Shown here piece after piece: positions 45,862 through 55,907 of a stretch of DNA of 64,000 nt. The notes under the pieces were generated by a model. That model was not told where the DNA came from. It saw only the letters and a list, made by a program, of their open reading frames with translations, and made no database searches. The stretch comes from an uncultured Parafilimonas sp. (GTDB lineage Bacteria > Bacteroidota > Bacteroidia > Chitinophagales > Chitinophagaceae). The DNA lies in assembly GCA_903882935.1 (NCBI GenBank), contig CAIRZB010000058.1, positions 1 through 64,000 of the forward strand, written 5' to 3'. A program made the position numbers and the translations under genes. How positions within the stretch are numbered: the first letter of the stretch is position 1; each line of letters starts with the position of its first letter.

Positions 45862-47924
45862 TTTTTTTCAACTTAATTCGTTACCTTAATACTTTGAAAA
45901 ACGTATTGTCAATAAATGATATCCGCAAGCTTGGGCTACTGTGCCTTTTTGTGACGATTGCGTTGTTATGCCGTACACAAAGCAAAAAGATTGACAGTAC
46001 GCTCAGCGTCATCAATACCAACTCTAAGAACGATACCACCAAGGTTGCAGCATTGTTGCATGTAAGCGACCTGTACCAAAGCGTTAATCTAAAAAAAGCA
46101 CTTACATACGCCAACTTAGCAAACACCGTTGCGGCATCTTTAAACAATAAATACTACATAGGGCTTTGTTTATCTAGGATTGGCAGCGTACAGGCATGGT
46201 ACGGAAAAACAAACGAAGCCCTGGGGCTTTACATCAATGAAATTGACTTAGCCAAACAAATTAATTCCAGCCAATTACTCCAAGACGCCTATGATGGTAT
46301 TGCATACGTTTACGAGATAGAAGGCGAATGGGAACAATCTTTACAATATGGCCTTAAATCGCTAAACATTTCTGAAAAAAGCCCTGCTGATATAAATTTG
46401 GGTTATTCGTACCACCAGCTTGGTTCGGTATATCTTGGCTTGGGCGACAATTTAAAGGCCGAACTGTACCTAAAAAAGGCAAAAATAATTTTCAACAATA
46501 AAGGTAATAGTGACAGGGTTGCGTTGTGTAACGTGGACCTCGGGAAAGTGTATGCCAACCTCCATTATTTTAACCTTGCAAAAACGTATTTTGATTCTGC
46601 GGTGCAACAGTTCTCCGCAGCAGAAGAGCCTTTTCAGGTTGCCGAAACTTACCAGCAACTCGGTAAGTTGTTACTAAGTGAGGGGCTTTATAACGACGCA
46701 GAATATTACTATCGGCAGGCCCTTGTTTTATATGGTAATGACGGGTCTGCCGAGATTGATTATGCCCATGCAATGCTTGGCTTGGGTGAGGTAGCATTGG
46801 CAAGGCGAGATTATAAAACCGCCTTAGTTGTTCTAAAGGATGACTACAACAAGCTAATGGCTGCCCACGACGGGGGTAAGGGGTTGGAGTGTTTGTTATA
46901 TTTGGCAAGTGCCGATTCTGCAACTGGTAATTTTAGTGAAGCCTATGGTTATTTGCAGCAATACCGCCGGGTTTACAACGATTTTTACAACGAGAAAAAA
47001 AACAAGGCAACCCAAAGGATGCTGATTGAATTTGAAGTTGAAAGGCAAAACGGGGAAAATAAAATATTACGCACAAAATATATTGAGCAGCAGCGGCAGT
47101 TTATTATCATTATTTCAGCATGCGGCCTTATCCTTCTTGGGGCACTTTTTTTAGTGGCGGTTTATAGGCAAAAAAACGCAGCCTTCAAATCCATTGAAAA
47201 ACTGCAGGAAGAAACTGCCGCCAAAAACAAGGAAATGTTGCTGGCAAACAGTGTTAAAGACAAGCTTATTTCTATGATAGCGCACGATGTGCGGTCGCCC
47301 TTGGCGTCGGTGCAAAATACCTTAACGCTTACAAGGGAGCAAGTGATAAGTTTAGAAGAGTTTGGGCAACTAAGCCAAATGCTGGAAATGGACATTCAGC
47401 ACCTAACAGGCATGTTGGACAACACGCTTATGTGGGCCAGGGAGCAAATGATTGATTTGAACATTAACAAAGTAAACCTTGATGTCTACCAAGTAGTGGA
47501 TGATGTAACAAACGTTTACCAGCAAACCATTGCGAGCAAAGGTGTTATAGTTTGCAACAACATTCAGCAGAACACGCTGGTGTTTTCTGACAGGGATATC
47601 ATTTCCACAGTGCTAAGAAACATAATATCTAACGCAATTAAATTTACGCCTCCGGGCAAGGCCATTTACATTGAGCAAAAGAATATTAAAAGCAAAGTCC
47701 TTATCAGCGTGAAGGATGAAGGTGTAGGTATTAGTGACGATGTGTTAAAAAAGATTAACGACAAAGAATTTATTTCCACCAGGGGAACCGATAACGAAAA
47801 AGGCACCGGTTTGGGGCTTTTGTTTAGCCGGGATTTGCTGCTGAAACTTGGCGAGGACTTTCAGATTAGCACCGTGCAAGGCAAGGGCACGGCCGTAACC
47901 ATTTCCATCTCTATAAAAAAATAG
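45831..47924 (+). CDS. TPR-containing sensor histidine kinase (third)
   Basis: A membrane kinase of up to 697 residues. An export segment (LGLLCLFVTIALLC) is followed by about six TPRs (GLCLSRIGSVQAWYGKTNEAL, LGYSYHQLGSVYLGLGD), a membrane helix (FIIIISACGLILLGALFLVAVY), a coiled coil, the H-box SMIAHDVRSPLAS and an ATPase domain (ISNAIKFTPPGKAIYI, VKDEGVGIS, GTGLGLLFSRDLL). The H-box differs from the other two kinases (HDVRSP versus HEIQNP), so it is not part of their recent duplication. The ATG at 45831 overlaps the M20 gene by 31 bp; a TTG at 45894 directly before KNVLSINDIRKLG is an equally good start and would place the active His at residue 464. Confidence 0.85.
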   Translation: MAWRNDGRLLIFFNLIRYLNTLKNVLSINDIRKLGLLCLFVTIALLCRTQSKKIDSTLSVINTNSKNDTTKVAALLHVSDLYQSVNLKKALTYANLANTVAASLNNKYYIGLCLSRIGSVQAWYGKTNEALGLYINEIDLAKQINSSQLLQDAYDGIAYVYEIEGEWEQSLQYGLKSLNISEKSPADINLGYSYHQLGSVYLGLGDNLKAELYLKKAKIIFNNKGNSDRVALCNVDLGKVYANLHYFNLAKTYFDSAVQQFSAAEEPFQVAETYQQLGKLLLSEGLYNDAEYYYRQALVLYGNDGSAEIDYAHAMLGLGEVALARRDYKTALVVLKDDYNKLMAAHDGGKGLECLLYLASADSATGNFSEAYGYLQQYRRVYNDFYNEKKNKATQRMLIEFEVERQNGENKILRTKYIEQQRQFIIIISACGLILLGALFLVAVYRQKNAAFKSIEKLQEETAAKNKEMLLANSVKDKLISMIAHDVRSPLASVQNTLTLTREQVISLEEFGQLSQMLEMDIQHLTGMLDNTLMWAREQMIDLNINKVNLDVYQVVDDVTNVYQQTIASKGVIVCNNIQQNTLVFSDRDIISTVLRNIISNAIKFTPPGKAIYIEQKNIKSKVLISVKDEGVGISDDVLKKINDKEFISTRGTDNEKGTGLGLLFSRDLLLKLGEDFQISTVQGKGTAVTISISIKK

Positions 47925-48177
47925 GCGTTTTTATTGCCGCCCGCCAATATTTAAATTAGTGTAATTTGCAGCACTGTTTAAATAAGCACCCAATTATCAA
48001 GTACCAGCCGAAACAAAAAAAAACCAAACGGATATGTATCTGATTTGCAGAATTTGTTTGTTTCATAATTTTTGTTTTTACGGGCTGCCTGTACACTGGT
48101 ATTTGCGGGTATTAATTTGGAATACGTGTTATGGTGCTTACAAATAGTTATTTTATCAACGAATTTCAATAAACAAT

Positions 48178-50514
48178 ATGTCAAATGAACTTCGGCGCGA
48201 GGCTGCATTGGAATACCATTCAAAAGGCAGGCCAGGGAAAATTGAAGTAGTGCCCACAAAAGAAGCAAAAACGCAGCGGGATCTTTCATTGGCCTACAGC
48301 CCGGGCGTTGCGGAGCCTTGCATGGAAATTTTCAGGAACAAGGATGATGTGTATAAATACACCGCAAAAGGCAACTTGGTGGGCGTGATAAGCAACGGAA
48401 CGGCTGTGTTGGGCCTGGGTGACATTGGCCCCGAGGCAGGTAAGCCGGTAATGGAAGGTAAAGGCGTATTGTTTAAAATATTCGCCGACATTGATGTGTT
48501 TGATATTGAGATAAACGAAAAAGACCCCGAAAAGTTTGTGCAGATAGTCAAAGCACTGGAACCAACCTTTGGCGGTATAAATTTAGAAGATATAAAGGCC
48601 CCCGAATGTTTTTACATAGAGCGTGCCCTACGGGAGCAATTGAACATACCCATTATGCACGACGACCAGCACGGCACGGCCATAATTAGTGGTGCGGCTT
48701 TGCTAAACGCCCTAGAGTTGCAACAAAAAGATATTTCAAAAGTTCGCATAGTTATGAGTGGGGCGGGTGCCGCAGCCTTGGCCTGCGCCCAAATGTATGT
48801 TTCACTCGGTGCGCAGTATGCAAATTTTACCATGTTTGACAAAGACGGCGTACTGCACAACCATCGGACTGACTTAGATGAGATTCGGCAAAAGTTTTCC
48901 ATTGCTAGCAGTGGTGTTACTCTAGCGGAAGCACTGCAGGGGGCGGATGTTTTTGTGGGGTTAAGTGTTGGCAATATTTTAAATGCGGAGATGATACAAA
49001 GCATGGCCCCCAAGCCCGTGGTGTTTGCGATGGCCAACCCCACACCGGAGGTTACCTATGAAATTGCAGTAGAGGCGCGCAAAGACATTATTATGGCAAC
49101 CGGCCGCAGCGATTACCCCAACCAGGTAAATAATGTGCTGGGGTTTCCTTATATATTCCGCGGCGCGTTGGATGTGCGGGCAAGGCAAATAAACGAAGCC
49201 ATGAAGCTTGCTGCCGTTAAAGCATTGGCTGAATTGGCCAAAACGGCCGTTCCAGATATTGTAAACCTGGCTTACAACAAAAAGCAAATTGTTTTTGGCC
49301 CAGATTACATCATTCCCAAGCCTTTTGACCCAAGGTTGCTGGCCACTGTTGCGCCTGCCGTGGCAAAAGCTGCGATGGACAGTGGTGTTGCGCAAAAGCC
49401 AATTGATAACTGGGATGCCTATGTGGTGGAACTGAACAACCGCCTTGGGCTTGACAACCAGTTGATACGCGTGCTAGGCAGCAAATCTAAACGTGACCCC
49501 CGGCGCATAGTGTTTGCCGAGGCTGATAACCATAAAATACTTAAAGCGGCGAGCATTATTTACGACGAAGGGATTGCTTACCCAATTTTGCTGGGTGAAG
49601 AGCGGAAAATACGCGCTATTGCCGAAGAAAACCATTTGGATATTGCCGACCTGCCGATTATTGATACCCGCAGCCAGGCTTCGGAAGAAGCGAGAGAGCG
49701 CTATGCACAGGTGCTGTTTGCTAAACGCCAGCGCAAAGGCTTTAATTACTATGAGAGCAAAAAGGTAATGCGCGACCGAAACTATTTTGGTTGTATGATG
49801 GTTGAGACAGGTGATGCCGATGCCATGATTTCTGGCCTAACGCGGAACTACGCTGAGGCCATACGCCCCGCGCTGCAAGTGATTGGCACGGATGATGGTG
49901 TTAAAAAAATAGCTGGCATGTACCTGCTATTAACTAAAAAAGGCCCATTGTTTTTAGCCGATACTACCGTAAACTTTAACCCCACTGCCGAAGAGCTGGC
50001 AGACATTACCTTGCTTGCCGCCAGGGAAGTGCGTAACTTTAATTTGGTACCGCGTATAGCCATGCTTAGCTACAGCAACTTTGGCAGCAATGATTCGCCA
50101 GAAGCTAGGCTGGTGGCTGAAGCCACCAGGATTGTAAAGCAAAGGGACCCGTCGTTGGTGGTAGATGGTGAAATGCAGGCTTGGGTACCCTTCAATAACG
50201 ATATACTGAAAGACAATTTTCCGTTTAGTACGCTGGTTGACCAAGATGTGAATACCTTGATTTTCCCCAATCTTTCAGCTGGTAACGTAGCATATAATTT
50301 GCTTAAGGAGGTTGGCGGTGCCGATGCGATAGGGCCTATTCTGCTTGGGCTTAAGAAACCTGTACACGTGTTACAATTGGGCAGCTCTGTACGCAGCATC
50401 ATTAATATGGCTAATATTGCAGTGGTGGACGCACAACTTAAATGCCAGCATGAAAACGACGCCGCCGTGCAGGCATCACCTTGGTGGGAAAGGTTAAAGA
50501 AGCGCAGGCATTAA
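48178..50514 (+). CDS. maeB: NADP-dependent malic enzyme with phosphotransacetylase-like domain
   Basis: A 778-residue two-part protein. The N-terminal 430 residues are a malic enzyme converting malate to pyruvate and CO2 with NADP ([47 protein letters not shown], and the dinucleotide-binding [15 protein letters not shown]). The C-terminal part (from about 435, [19 protein letters not shown]) is a phosphotransacetylase-like domain that is usually regulatory, binding acetyl-CoA. Length and order are those of MaeB. Two MlaE-type permease genes follow at 60 bp. No strong promoter box was found in the 253-bp upstream gap. Confidence 0.93.
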   Translation: MSNELRREAALEYHSKGRPGKIEVVPTKEAKTQRDLSLAYSPGVAEPCMEIFRNKDDVYKYTAKGNLVGVISNGTAVLGLGDIGPEAGKPVMEGKGVLFKIFADIDVFDIEINEKDPEKFVQIVKALEPTFGGINLEDIKAPECFYIERALREQLNIPIMHDDQHGTAIISGAALLNALELQQKDISKVRIVMSGAGAAALACAQMYVSLGAQYANFTMFDKDGVLHNHRTDLDEIRQKFSIASSGVTLAEALQGADVFVGLSVGNILNAEMIQSMAPKPVVFAMANPTPEVTYEIAVEARKDIIMATGRSDYPNQVNNVLGFPYIFRGALDVRARQINEAMKLAAVKALAELAKTAVPDIVNLAYNKKQIVFGPDYIIPKPFDPRLLATVAPAVAKAAMDSGVAQKPIDNWDAYVVELNNRLGLDNQLIRVLGSKSKRDPRRIVFAEADNHKILKAASIIYDEGIAYPILLGEERKIRAIAEENHLDIADLPIIDTRSQASEEARERYAQVLFAKRQRKGFNYYESKKVMRDRNYFGCMMVETGDADAMISGLTRNYAEAIRPALQVIGTDDGVKKIAGMYLLLTKKGPLFLADTTVNFNPTAEELADITLLAAREVRNFNLVPRIAMLSYSNFGSNDSPEARLVAEATRIVKQRDPSLVVDGEMQAWVPFNNDILKDNFPFSTLVDQDVNTLIFPNLSAGNVAYNLLKEVGGADAIGPILLGLKKPVHVLQLGSSVRSIINMANIAVVDAQLKCQHENDAAVQASPWWERLKKRRH

Positions 50515-50573
50515 TTTGGGGTGCACGCCGCTATTTTATTGGCTAAGGCTTGAACGCTAAAACAAGGGTAATT

Positions 50574-51320
50574 ATGGTAGCACGGTTTTTATCGCAATTA
50601 GGCGGCTTTTTGCTTATGCTTAGGGCAATGCTTAAGCGGCCAGACAATGGGCGGATGTTCTGGAAGGAGTTTATGCACCAATGCGGTGAAATCGGCATCG
50701 GTTCGTTGCCAATTGTTATCATCATCTCCATTTTTTTGGGTGCGGTTACCACCATACAAACCGCCTACCAATTGGTAAGCCCTATCATACCTAGGTCTGC
50801 CATCGCCCAAATAACCCGCGACAGTGTTATTTTAGAGCTTGCCCCAACCGTATTGTGCATCGTGCTTTCGGGTGTTGTGGGCAGTAAAATAGCCAGTGAA
50901 TTGGGCAATATGCGCAGTACTGAACAGATTGACGCATTGGAGATTATGGGGGTAAATTCCAGCAATTTTTTAATAATGACAAAAATACTCGCCTCCCTGC
51001 TGGTTATCCCGTTGCTGGTAGTATTATCCGGTGTGTTGGCCATTTGGGGTGGCAGGTTTGCTGGTAACCTTTCCGGTGCCATATCTTCCACAAATTTCGA
51101 TATAGGGCTCCACACCAATTTTTTTCCTTACAACGTATTTTTTGCAATGTGCAAGGCCTATACGTTTGCTTTTATAATCAGCAGTATTTCAGCATATTAT
51201 GGCTATAACGTTAAGGGTGGGGCGTTGGAAATTGGTAGGGCAAGCACCACCGCTGTTGTGGTGAGTTGCATTATGATACTTTTTGCCGACTATGTGTTGG
51301 CCGGAGTGTTATTACCGTAG
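50574..51320 (+). CDS. MlaE-type ABC transporter permease, copy 1
   Basis: A 248-residue inner-membrane permease of the MlaE/YrbE family, the membrane part of MCE-type lipid transporters that move phospholipid between inner and outer membrane. It has the family's amphipathic N-terminus, about five hydrophobic segments, and the conserved blocks FLGAVTTIQTAYQ, ITRDSVILELAPT, GSKIASELGNMRSTEQIDALEIMG and AYYGYNVKGGALEIGRAST. The ATG at 50574 was chosen because it lines up with the start of the downstream copy (MVARFL versus MVSRFL); a TTG at 50550 would add eight residues. It probably shares a transcript with maeB. Confidence 0.9.
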   Translation: MVARFLSQLGGFLLMLRAMLKRPDNGRMFWKEFMHQCGEIGIGSLPIVIIISIFLGAVTTIQTAYQLVSPIIPRSAIAQITRDSVILELAPTVLCIVLSGVVGSKIASELGNMRSTEQIDALEIMGVNSSNFLIMTKILASLLVIPLLVVLSGVLAIWGGRFAGNLSGAISSTNFDIGLHTNFFPYNVFFAMCKAYTFAFIISSISAYYGYNVKGGALEIGRASTTAVVVSCIMILFADYVLAGVLLP

Positions 51321-51415
51321 GTTTTATAACAAATAATCAAACGGTGCTAAAATTATAATAATGCCACCGGGCATAAAGCTTGGTTGTATATTTTAACGAC
51401 ATTAAACAGATAACA

Positions 51416-52159
51416 TTGGTCTCAAGATTTCTTAACCATGCGGGGGCGTATTTTCTGATGCTGCGGAACATGTTCGGCCGGCCAGAAAATTTAAAAATGT
51501 TTTGGAAGGAATTCATGCACGAATGTGAGGAAATTGGCATCGGGTCATTGCCAATTGTCATCATTATATCGCTGTTCCTTGGGGCTGTAACAACCGTGCA
51601 AACTGCCTACATGTTGGTAAGCCCTATAGTGCCTAGCTCGTCAATAGCACTCATCACCCGCGACAGTGTTATACTGGAGCTTTCGCCCACGGTGTTGGGC
51701 ATTGTGCTGGCGGGTGTGGCTGGTAGCAAGATTGCGAGTGAGCTGGGCAATATGCGTATAACCGAGCAGATTGACGCGTTAGACATTATGGGTATTAACA
51801 GTGCCAACTACCTAATACTCACAAAAATACTTGCCGCCTTAGTGGTAATACCGCTGTTAATTGTTATATCAATGGTGTTGGGCATTATTGGTGGCCGCTT
51901 GGCCGGCAGTTTTACCGGTGTTGTTGTAACAGATTCTTTCGACGTGGGCCTTCATACCCGCTTTGAACCGTACAATGTTTTTTTCGCCTTATGCAAGGCC
52001 TACACATTTGCTTTTATCATTAGCAGTATACCTGCATACTATGGCTACAATGTAAAGGGTGGCGCATTGGAAATTGGCAGGGCCAGCACCATTGCCGTTA
52101 TTGTTAGTTGCATAATGATACTTATTGCAGACTACCTTCTTGCAGCTCTGTTGTTGTAG
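51416..52159 (+). CDS. MlaE-type ABC transporter permease, copy 2
   Basis: A 247-residue paralogue of the preceding permease, matching it along its whole length (WKEFMHECEEIGIGSLPIVII, GSKIASELGNMRITEQIDALDIMG, YYGYNVKGGALEIGRASTIAV). The TTG at 51416 corresponds to the ATG of copy 1; a further upstream TTG at 51380 is also in frame. Copies differ mostly in the central loop around residues 165-185. Neither the ATPase (MlaF type) nor an MCE-domain protein (MlaD type) follows: the next intact gene is more than 1 kb away on the other strand. It may form a heterodimer with copy 1, or one copy may be redundant. Confidence 0.88.
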   Translation: MVSRFLNHAGAYFLMLRNMFGRPENLKMFWKEFMHECEEIGIGSLPIVIIISLFLGAVTTVQTAYMLVSPIVPSSSIALITRDSVILELSPTVLGIVLAGVAGSKIASELGNMRITEQIDALDIMGINSANYLILTKILAALVVIPLLIVISMVLGIIGGRLAGSFTGVVVTDSFDVGLHTRFEPYNVFFALCKAYTFAFIISSIPAYYGYNVKGGALEIGRASTIAVIVSCIMILIADYLLAALLL

Positions 52160-52340
52160 GATGGAAGTTGTTTGTACTTCCTCCTTTTGCTTGCTCTTTT
52201 GTATACTCGCTAGGTGGTGAAATGGGAAATATTTATACGGGTTGCTGTTGTGTTCGAAATATTTACATAGGTTAAATTGTTATCAATCGGCCCGTAATTT
52301 AGCAGATAGCATTCTAGGCTATTGTGTTATTATCGCTTTA
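52160..52340. other. Intergenic, no recognised gene
   Basis: Between the second permease and the KilA-N pseudogene no coding signal or strong terminator was found. The DNA is AT-rich. Confidence 0.35.
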
Positions 52341-53163
52341 TTATTTCAGCTTTTTCACTTGGGCATTTTGTGCCAAAGATTTCATTTGAGTGATAGCTAT
52401 AGCATTTAACTGAAGCAGTCTTTGTACCTTTGTCAAGCGTTGATGTATTAGCACTGCGTTAATACTTTCTAAGTAAGAAAGCACAACCAACTGCTCAAGT
52501 GTGCTTCGTCTCTTATATTTCCTTCCGGTTTTGGGTTTTCTGTGCGCCATTGCTGTGCTGTTTTGCCAAACATGACCAGTTTGAAATATCAGCCTTATTG
52601 GCATACACTAACGAGATTTCCTGTTTGTCTAACAGCTTTGGTTTAATGTTCTATTTTGTGGCATCGATATGTATTCAGTAGTTTATTTTTGAAATGGTGC
52701 GCTGCAAATTCCATCCGAGGTTTAGTCGCTCATTTTCATCCTCTTTAAGCCTTTGAAATTCTTTAAAAAGGCAGAATTTGAATTCTGCGCTAAGCCATGT
52801 TGCAAATTCAAAAGCTATGTCTTTAAGTTCAAAAGCACCCCCATACCTTCCTGTTTTTGATACAATACCGAAAGCGTTAGTCGCTTTAACCCATTTTTTG
52901 GGCGTTAGAATAAATTATTAGACCCGGACATATTATAAATTCCATCGAATTCGATGGAATTAAAATAGGGATTATTGTATTGATCCCATAGCCCTATAAA
53001 TTCAATTGTGCTCCTGTTGCGCAACCCGTTTTGCAAAATGTAATCACTTCTTTCATTATCCCTGTACTGGGCAATATCTGTAAGGGAAATAAAATCATGT
53101 TTGCGATCCTCATAAAGCCCAATTTCAGTGCCGTTTACATTTATGACTTTGTTTTTTCGATAG
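52341..53163 (-). pseudogene. KilA-N domain DNA-binding protein, multiply frameshifted
   Basis: Reading the minus strand from 53163 and switching frames gives a nearly complete KilA-N/APSES-type protein of about 270 residues. Part 1: VINVNGTEIGLYEDRKHDF, ISLTDIAQYRDNERSDYILQ, RSTIEFIGLWDQYNNPYFNS (stop at 52915). Part 2, one frame over: LTPKKWVKATNAFGIVSKTG, FEFATWLSAEFKFCLFKEFQ, NLQRTISKINY, with stops at 52677-52675 and 52653-52651. Part 3: KPKLLDKQEISLVYANKADI, then MFGKTAQQWRTENPKPEGNI, then TLEQLVVLSYLESINAVLI to the end. At least three frameshifts and two stops, and no start codon, so it is dead. KilA-N proteins are common in phages and chromosomal islands of Bacteroidota. The frame of 69 codons at 52341-52550 is only its tail. 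Confidence 0.85.
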
Positions 53164-53353
53164 TAAAATTATTTTAAATAATGTCTTGTATTATCAAAAC
53201 AAAGAATTCCGAAACCCAGTGTCATCTCTGCTTCTACGGAACCTCCGAACCAGCTGGGCAGTGGTCGCGTGCCTTAGTTTTATGCATTGTGTCTGGCTCT
53301 TAACATAAAAATGCGAAGTCCGGACACTCCCTTTAGCGAAGCAGCAAAACACC

Positions 53354-54421
53354 CTACCCCCTCTTAACCCCCAATCCTGGCAGCCCGTTCGTAATCATGC
53401 ACCCATCCTTCAATATAAAACCACCTTCCACCAGGTCTTTGCTCAGGTCAAAACTGCCGTCAAGGTCCAGATATTTTGTGTTGGTGCAACTGTAGGCAGC
53501 ATGCAGGGCCGCTGCTATGCTAACAATGCTTTCATCATTGCAACCCCAGAACAATTGTATGCCCGCATTTTTAGCTATCACTGCAATTTCCTTAGCACCG
53601 GTTATGCCGCCGCTTTTCATCAGCTTTATGTTAAACACGCCATACGGTGCAGGCGGGTGCGACAGTTGCAGGGCCGAACCCGCATTCAACAACGATTCAT
53701 CCGCCACCAATATTTTTCGTTCGTCGCTAGATAACAGGGCCAGCTCAGTTTCTAAACCCACTTTCATGGGCTGTTCTATTAACTCGACACCATAACCATT
53801 CGTACTGCGTATAAAATGCTGCAATTGTGCAACCGAATACCCTTGGTTGGCATCCACCCTTATAACCATGTTACCCTTAAAATGATCGGTTAATGTTATA
53901 GCCCTTTCAATGTCTTGGTCAACATCCAAGCCGGTTTTTATCTTCAATATTTTAAAGCCAAGTTTGTAATATTCTTTGGCTTCTTCCAGCATGGCAGCGG
54001 TATCTTTAATACCCAATGTTACCGATGTTGGGAGGGCCTGTATTTTTCTGCCATAAAAATCTACAATAGGTATGCCGATGTATTGGCAAAAAAGGTCGTG
54101 CAGGGCAATGTCAATAGCTGCCAATGTGCCCGGCAGTTTGGGGAAATGTTCTCCCGCCAGTGATATTAGGTGATTAAAATTGCGGATGTCCTTACCTATC
54201 CAATTATCCAAATAACCGCTTTGCAGGTTGGCAAGCGTTACCTCCGGTGTTTCGCCTACCACATCGGCAAACGGGTTGGCTGCACCAAGGCCCGTTAGGC
54301 CATTTTCCAATACCACTTCCAAAAAAACAATCTCCGTGTCGCTGATTGTTTTATAAGCAATCACATAGGTTTTGGTAAGGGGTAGTTTTTCTGCCCAGGC
54401 GCGCACACTTTTAATTTTCAT
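53354..54421 (-). CDS. Enolase-superfamily dipeptide / N-acetyl-D-glutamate epimerase
   Basis: A 355-residue enzyme of the muconate lactonising subgroup. The catalytic acid-base lysine lies in LKIKTGLD, metal ligands are in VIRVDANQG, LIEQPM and LVADESL, and the second lysine is in NIKLMKSGG; GCNDESIVS closes the barrel. These are features of L-Ala-D/L-Glu epimerases and of DgcA, the N-acetyl-D-Glu racemase. The DUF1611 gene 255 bp upstream on the same strand makes the DgcA-like role attractive but sequence alone does not separate the two. The start at 54421 (MKIKSVRAWAEKLPL) begins the family sequence; an ATG at 54469 adds 16 residues. Confidence 0.8.
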   Translation of the reverse strand: MKIKSVRAWAEKLPLTKTYVIAYKTISDTEIVFLEVVLENGLTGLGAANPFADVVGETPEVTLANLQSGYLDNWIGKDIRNFNHLISLAGEHFPKLPGTLAAIDIALHDLFCQYIGIPIVDFYGRKIQALPTSVTLGIKDTAAMLEEAKEYYKLGFKILKIKTGLDVDQDIERAITLTDHFKGNMVIRVDANQGYSVAQLQHFIRSTNGYGVELIEQPMKVGLETELALLSSDERKILVADESLLNAGSALQLSHPPAPYGVFNIKLMKSGGITGAKEIAVIAKNAGIQLFWGCNDESIVSIAAALHAAYSCTNTKYLDLDGSFDLSKDLVEGGFILKDGCMITNGLPGLGVKRG

Positions 54422-54514
54422 AATTGTTATTTGAATAATTAATTCGGTCAATTTTTGAGCTTCCGCCATTTCGTGCGAAGCTAAATCCCTTTACAGTTAA
54501 GCCGGTATTCCCGA

Positions 54515-54590
54515 CCCCCCCCCCAATAACGAAACAGCAATTGCACTTCTAACTTCCTAGGAATATTCCTGTTTTCGCAGGAATGACGGT
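54515..54590. repeat. Poly-C tract and a dispersed-type GCAGGAATGACGG palindrome
   Basis: Ten C in a row lie at 54515-54524. At 54565-54584 ATTCCTG and CAGGAAT pair around TTTTCG, followed by GACGG, matching the widely distributed short palindrome found in many bacterial intergenic regions. It lies in the gap between the epimerase and the DUF1611 gene. Confidence 0.45.
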
Positions 54591-54676
54591 GCAGGCTTTT
54601 CGGCAGCAGTGGGATGAATGCAGCTGGTAGAATCTCTGTTTGTGGCAAAAAAACTACTAACTGCGTCCGATACATT

Positions 54677-55753
54677 TTATGTTTTTGAACCAACCAGTGC
54701 TTTTATCATTGGCACAATACTAGCCACCCCTTGTTGCAACGGTAGCAACACCGGTATGCCTAATTGCGCTTCGTATTGTTTTTGGTAGGCCAATGCTTCC
54801 TCAGGGGTGCAGTCCTCTGTATTCAGAGCCAAAGCAATAACCGTTGAACCATACATGTTTATCAGGGCTATTTCAGATTCCACTGTGGGTATCTTGCCCC
54901 AGCTGGGCATATGGTCATAGTACATACGTTTGGGGGCATGCACCAAAATAGTGTGCTTGGCATTGCCGGAAACCAGCAATTCAGACCCGCAGGGCCCGCT
55001 CGGGTTGCGTAGGGCACTTTGGCCCTCTAGGAATATCACAGCCGGGTTCTCCTCCCTCCAGCAGCTTACAATGGCATGCTCCAATTCACCAGAAATAAAA
55101 TCGTTCAGGGTGCTGTCGAATATAAAACCGTATTTACCGCCTTGCAGCCAGCCTGTTTGGCCCGTGTAAATCATTTGTGCTTGTAGGCCCTCGGCTTCGC
55201 AGGCCTGCCGCAGCAAACGGCAGGTGGTGCGTTTGCCCATGGCACAGTCCATCCCAATCACTGCTATGATAGGGGCCGTAACGTCAAAAATTTCAGCAGA
55301 CCAAAAATGCAAATCGGCCTTGGCTTTGGGCTTGCGTACATCGGTTAAGGTTACACCATGTTCTGCTGCCAGGGCAACTATATGGGGCTTATCGGTTAAA
55401 AACTCATGCAGCCCGTTTACAATGCCCATGTTATGGCTAATGCATTCCTCAATAATCACCAAAAAATCACCGGGCAATCGGCCGCCCACAGTGGCAACGC
55501 CAATTACGCAATAGTCAATCTTGGGTAGGTTTTTAACAGCATCCGGTACGGTGGCAAAAACGGGTATGTTGCGGTGGGTGCCATCCAGCACTTCGCCAGC
55601 GTCTTTGCCAGGGAAGAGATTGTCCAACACGCCAATTATTTCAAATCGCTCGGTGCCGCGTATCAGCCCGTGGGCTGTTTTGGCGTCAAACTTATCCAAC
55701 AATCCGTTGGTCAATACTATTGCGGTTGGTTTTGCGGATGCCATCTTATACAT
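54677..55753 (-). CDS. DUF1611 protein (DgcN-like N-acyltransferase)
   Basis: A 358-residue two-domain protein of the DUF1611 family: an N-terminal Rossmann-like part (PTAIVLTNGLLDKFDAKTAHG, YCVIGVATVGGRLPGD) and a C-terminal P-loop-like domain (IAVIGMDCAMGKRTTCRLLRQ, IYTGQTGWLQGGKYGF, FLEGQSALRNPSGPCGSELL). From the literature as I recall it, DgcN of this family is a D-glutamate N-acetyltransferase that works with the racemase DgcA. The neighbouring epimerase gene supports the same pairing here. The ATG at 55744 is an equally good start. Confidence 0.75.
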   Translation of the reverse strand: MYKMASAKPTAIVLTNGLLDKFDAKTAHGLIRGTERFEIIGVLDNLFPGKDAGEVLDGTHRNIPVFATVPDAVKNLPKIDYCVIGVATVGGRLPGDFLVIIEECISHNMGIVNGLHEFLTDKPHIVALAAEHGVTLTDVRKPKAKADLHFWSAEIFDVTAPIIAVIGMDCAMGKRTTCRLLRQACEAEGLQAQMIYTGQTGWLQGGKYGFIFDSTLNDFISGELEHAIVSCWREENPAVIFLEGQSALRNPSGPCGSELLVSGNAKHTILVHAPKRMYYDHMPSWGKIPTVESEIALINMYGSTVIALALNTEDCTPEEALAYQKQYEAQLGIPVLLPLQQGVASIVPMIKALVGSKT

Positions 55754-55907
55754 GTTTTATGATGCCTAATTATTTGTAGGGCGGAAATTAGGGAATAATT
55801 CAATTATGGGAATCAATTATGTCAACACAGCCGCATATAGCCTGCGGCTATGGCAAATACTTGTCCCTTTTTGATGACAAATGACTGGCAAAATGATATA
55901 GCTATGT

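Noticed and set aside
52341-52550. 69-residue basic protein starting MAHRKPKTGRKYK
   Set aside because: Its last 50 residues are the KilA-N C-terminus and its first 18 are the same gene read out of frame, so it is part of the pseudogene.
54515-54524. Ten-C tract as a phase-variation switch
   Set aside because: It lies between genes, not in a coding region or in a recognised promoter spacer, so there is no sign that length change would alter expression.
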